Shown here piece after piece: positions 5,625-6,785 of a DNA stretch of 6,785 bases. Source of the stretch: Klebsiella pneumoniae. GTDB taxonomy: Bacteria; Bacteroidota; Bacteroidia; Flavobacteriales; Flavobacteriaceae. Made by a program: the position numbers and the translations under genes. Location: assembly GCA_943325355.2 (NCBI GenBank), contig CALPPA020000092.1, forward strand, positions 1 through 6,785, given 5' to 3'. Positions within the stretch are counted from its first letter, which is position 1. Each line of letters starts with the position of its first letter. The notes under the pieces were generated by a model. That model was not told where the DNA came from and did no database searches. It worked only from the letters and a program-made list of their open reading frames with translations.

Positions 5625-6626
5625 TTAAATAAAACTTCTATAAACCGTATTTCGTAATCCGATTTCCAACAAAATTAAAAAGCCTGCCAACCATACAAAA
5701 GGTCTATATTTTTCGTCGTAATCATAGAATTTCAATTCTTCGATTTCGGTGGTTTCCAGTTTATTGATTGAACCATAAATCTCGGCCAATTTGCTGTTGC
5801 TGGTTGCCCTGAAGTATTTCCCATCTGTTTTCCTAGCGATACTTCTCATTAATTGTTCGTCAATTTCAACTTTCATCATTTGGAATAAAATTTGTCCATT
5901 TGGTGCTAAAGCATACGGCGATTCCGCCATTCCATTTGTTCCAACCCCAATTGTATAGACTTTTATTCCGTATTGTTTGGCAATATCAGCAGCGGTTTCT
6001 GGTTCGATAAAGCCGGCGTTGTTCACTCCATCAGTCAATAGAATTATTACTTTACTTTTGGCTTTGCTGTCTTTCAATCGGTTTACGGCCGTTGATAATC
6101 CCATCCCAATTCCTGTTCCGTCCTGCAAAACATTGTCATATTTTACACTTTTTATTGCTTCTAAAACTACTGCCTTATCGCTGGTAACTGGTGTTTTTGT
6201 ATAAGCTTCTGATGCATAAAGGACTAATCCTATTCTATCATTTGGTCTTTCTTCGACAAAATCAGCAGCGACATCTTTTAGTGCTTCCATTCTGTTTGGT
6301 CTCAAATCCTTGGCAAGCATACTTCCAGAAACATCCATTGCAATAACTATATCAATTCCTCTTGTCGTCTTGGTTTGATTGCTTATGTCAACTGTTCTAG
6401 GTCTTGCCATTGCTATAATTAAAGAACTTAACGCCAATAATCGCATCACATTCAAAAGAGGTTTGAGCTTTGTTAAAAGCGTATTTGAATCCTTGAATCC
6501 TTGTGTTGAACTAATTTTTAACGTTGCTGTTTGCTCGTTTCTTTTCCAATATAACCAAGCAACAGCCATTGGAATCAAAAGAAACAACCAAAAAAACTCT
6601 GGGTTTAAAAATGATAATTTTCCCAT
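5625..6626 (-). CDS. batA: BatA: inner-membrane von Willebrand A protein
   Basis: BatA has 333 residues with the same plan as BatB: membrane helices near 11-28, 57-75 and 309-326, and a von Willebrand A domain at about 91-290. The MIDAS residues are all present: D98, S100 and S102 in DVSGS, T171 in DGTG and D199 in TDG. The segment around TNGMAESPYALAPNGQILFQ and the RKTDGKYFRATS stretch are typical of BatA rather than BatB. The N-terminus FLNPEFFWLFLLIP is also a common BatA start. Its ATG overlaps the stop of the upstream gene by one base (TAATG), so translation is probably coupled. BatA and BatB differ throughout, so they are old paralogues and not a recent duplication. Role: a metal-dependent binding partner in the MoxR-Bat envelope system, first linked to aerotolerance in Bacteroides. 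Confidence 0.95.
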   Translation of the reverse strand: MGKLSFLNPEFFWLFLLIPMAVAWLYWKRNEQTATLKISSTQGFKDSNTLLTKLKPLLNVMRLLALSSLIIAMARPRTVDISNQTKTTRGIDIVIAMDVSGSMLAKDLRPNRMEALKDVAADFVEERPNDRIGLVLYASEAYTKTPVTSDKAVVLEAIKSVKYDNVLQDGTGIGMGLSTAVNRLKDSKAKSKVIILLTDGVNNAGFIEPETAADIAKQYGIKVYTIGVGTNGMAESPYALAPNGQILFQMMKVEIDEQLMRSIARKTDGKYFRATSNSKLAEIYGSINKLETTEIEELKFYDYDEKYRPFVWLAGFLILLEIGLRNTVYRSFI

Positions 6627-6785
6627 TATTGTTTCGTGTTTTGAAGTTCAACAGAGCTTACTATTTTATCGGAAATTTCATTTGCATATTTATCTCCCTC
6701 TTCGTGAACAATTATTATTTGTTGCAAACCGCCTTCTTGACTAAAAATTAATGTCTCATAATAAAATTTAGTGCTGCTTTGACTC
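6626..6785 (-). CDS. Unrecognised protein encoded upstream of batA, C-terminal 52 residues (cut by window edge)
   Basis: An open frame enters from the right edge and ends at a TAA that overlaps the batA start. The 52 visible residues contain KFYYETLIFSQEGGLQQIII, then VHEEGDKYANEISDKIVSSV and a short polar end. The pattern is a beta hairpin followed by strand QQIIIV and an amphipathic helix that starts at DKYANEI. The reading is real: the frame is open, coding-like and coupled to batA. In flavobacterial Bat operons an unnamed gene often sits between the DUF58 gene and batA, and this would fit that place. The strand-helix ending resembles small alpha/beta folds such as PsbP/Mog1-like proteins, but this is a weak guess from 52 residues. 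I assign no function. Confidence 0.75.
   Translation of the reverse strand, partial: SQSSTKFYYETLIFSQEGGLQQIIIVHEEGDKYANEISDKIVSSVELQNTKQ

Noticed and set aside
5625..6626. Recent tandem duplication giving batA and batB
   Set aside because: Only the MIDAS motifs and overall plan agree; the sequences differ throughout, so the paralogy is ancient and usual for Bat operons.
6379..6751. Plus-strand open frames crossing the batA start and the upstream gene
   Set aside because: They lie antisense to two well-supported coding regions, lack a promoter box or recognisable domain, and have shadow-like composition.

Overview
The window looks like chromosomal DNA from a low-GC member of the Bacteroidetes, most likely Flavobacterium or a close relative. 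The reasons are a complete Bat operon, the phenylalanyl-tRNA synthetase start typed as in Flavobacteriaceae, TAnnTTTG promoter boxes, A-rich gene starts without Shine-Dalgarno sequences, and AT-rich spacers carrying short tandem repeats. This placement is by recognition, not by a database search.

Layout, left to right. Positions 1-106 hold the first 35 codons of pheS on the minus strand. Positions 218-574 hold a 118-residue minus-strand gene of unknown function. Positions 702-1205 hold a plus-strand CvpA-family membrane protein. From 1274 to the right edge the minus strand is one long operon. Read in its own direction it runs: the tail of an unrecognised protein (6785-6626), batA (6626-5625), batB (5618-4584), batC (4584-3844), batD (3823-2066) and batE (2020-1274). 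The start of the operon, where moxR and a DUF58 gene usually lie, is beyond the right edge.

The Bat genes probably make one envelope assembly. BatA and BatB are inner-membrane von Willebrand A proteins with complete MIDAS metal sites. BatC is an exported TPR protein with a lysine/aspartate linker. BatD is a large exported beta-rich protein anchored by one membrane helix. BatE joins TPRs, two membrane helices and an SH3-like domain. Two junctions are TAATG stop/start overlaps, which suggests coupled translation. The family is linked to MoxR ATPases and was named for Bacteroides aerotolerance; its exact job is not settled.

The least ordinary part is the non-coding DNA of the left 1.3 kb. Tandem arrays of 7-bp units occur in all three spacers there: TTRTAAG-like at 146-173, TTATGAG x4 at 583-610, and CTGAAYA-like at 1246-1280. 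One lies where the pheS -33 element should be, one lies in the predicted leader of the unknown gene, and one forms an arm of a long hairpin that probably terminates both cvpA and the bat operon. The unknown gene and cvpA diverge from a mirror-symmetric pair of promoters sharing a 9-bp inverted repeat. I see no CRISPR array, tRNA, rRNA, insertion sequence or phage gene. No completely new protein system is evident; the heptamer arrays and the unknown 118-residue gene are the best candidates for something undescribed.
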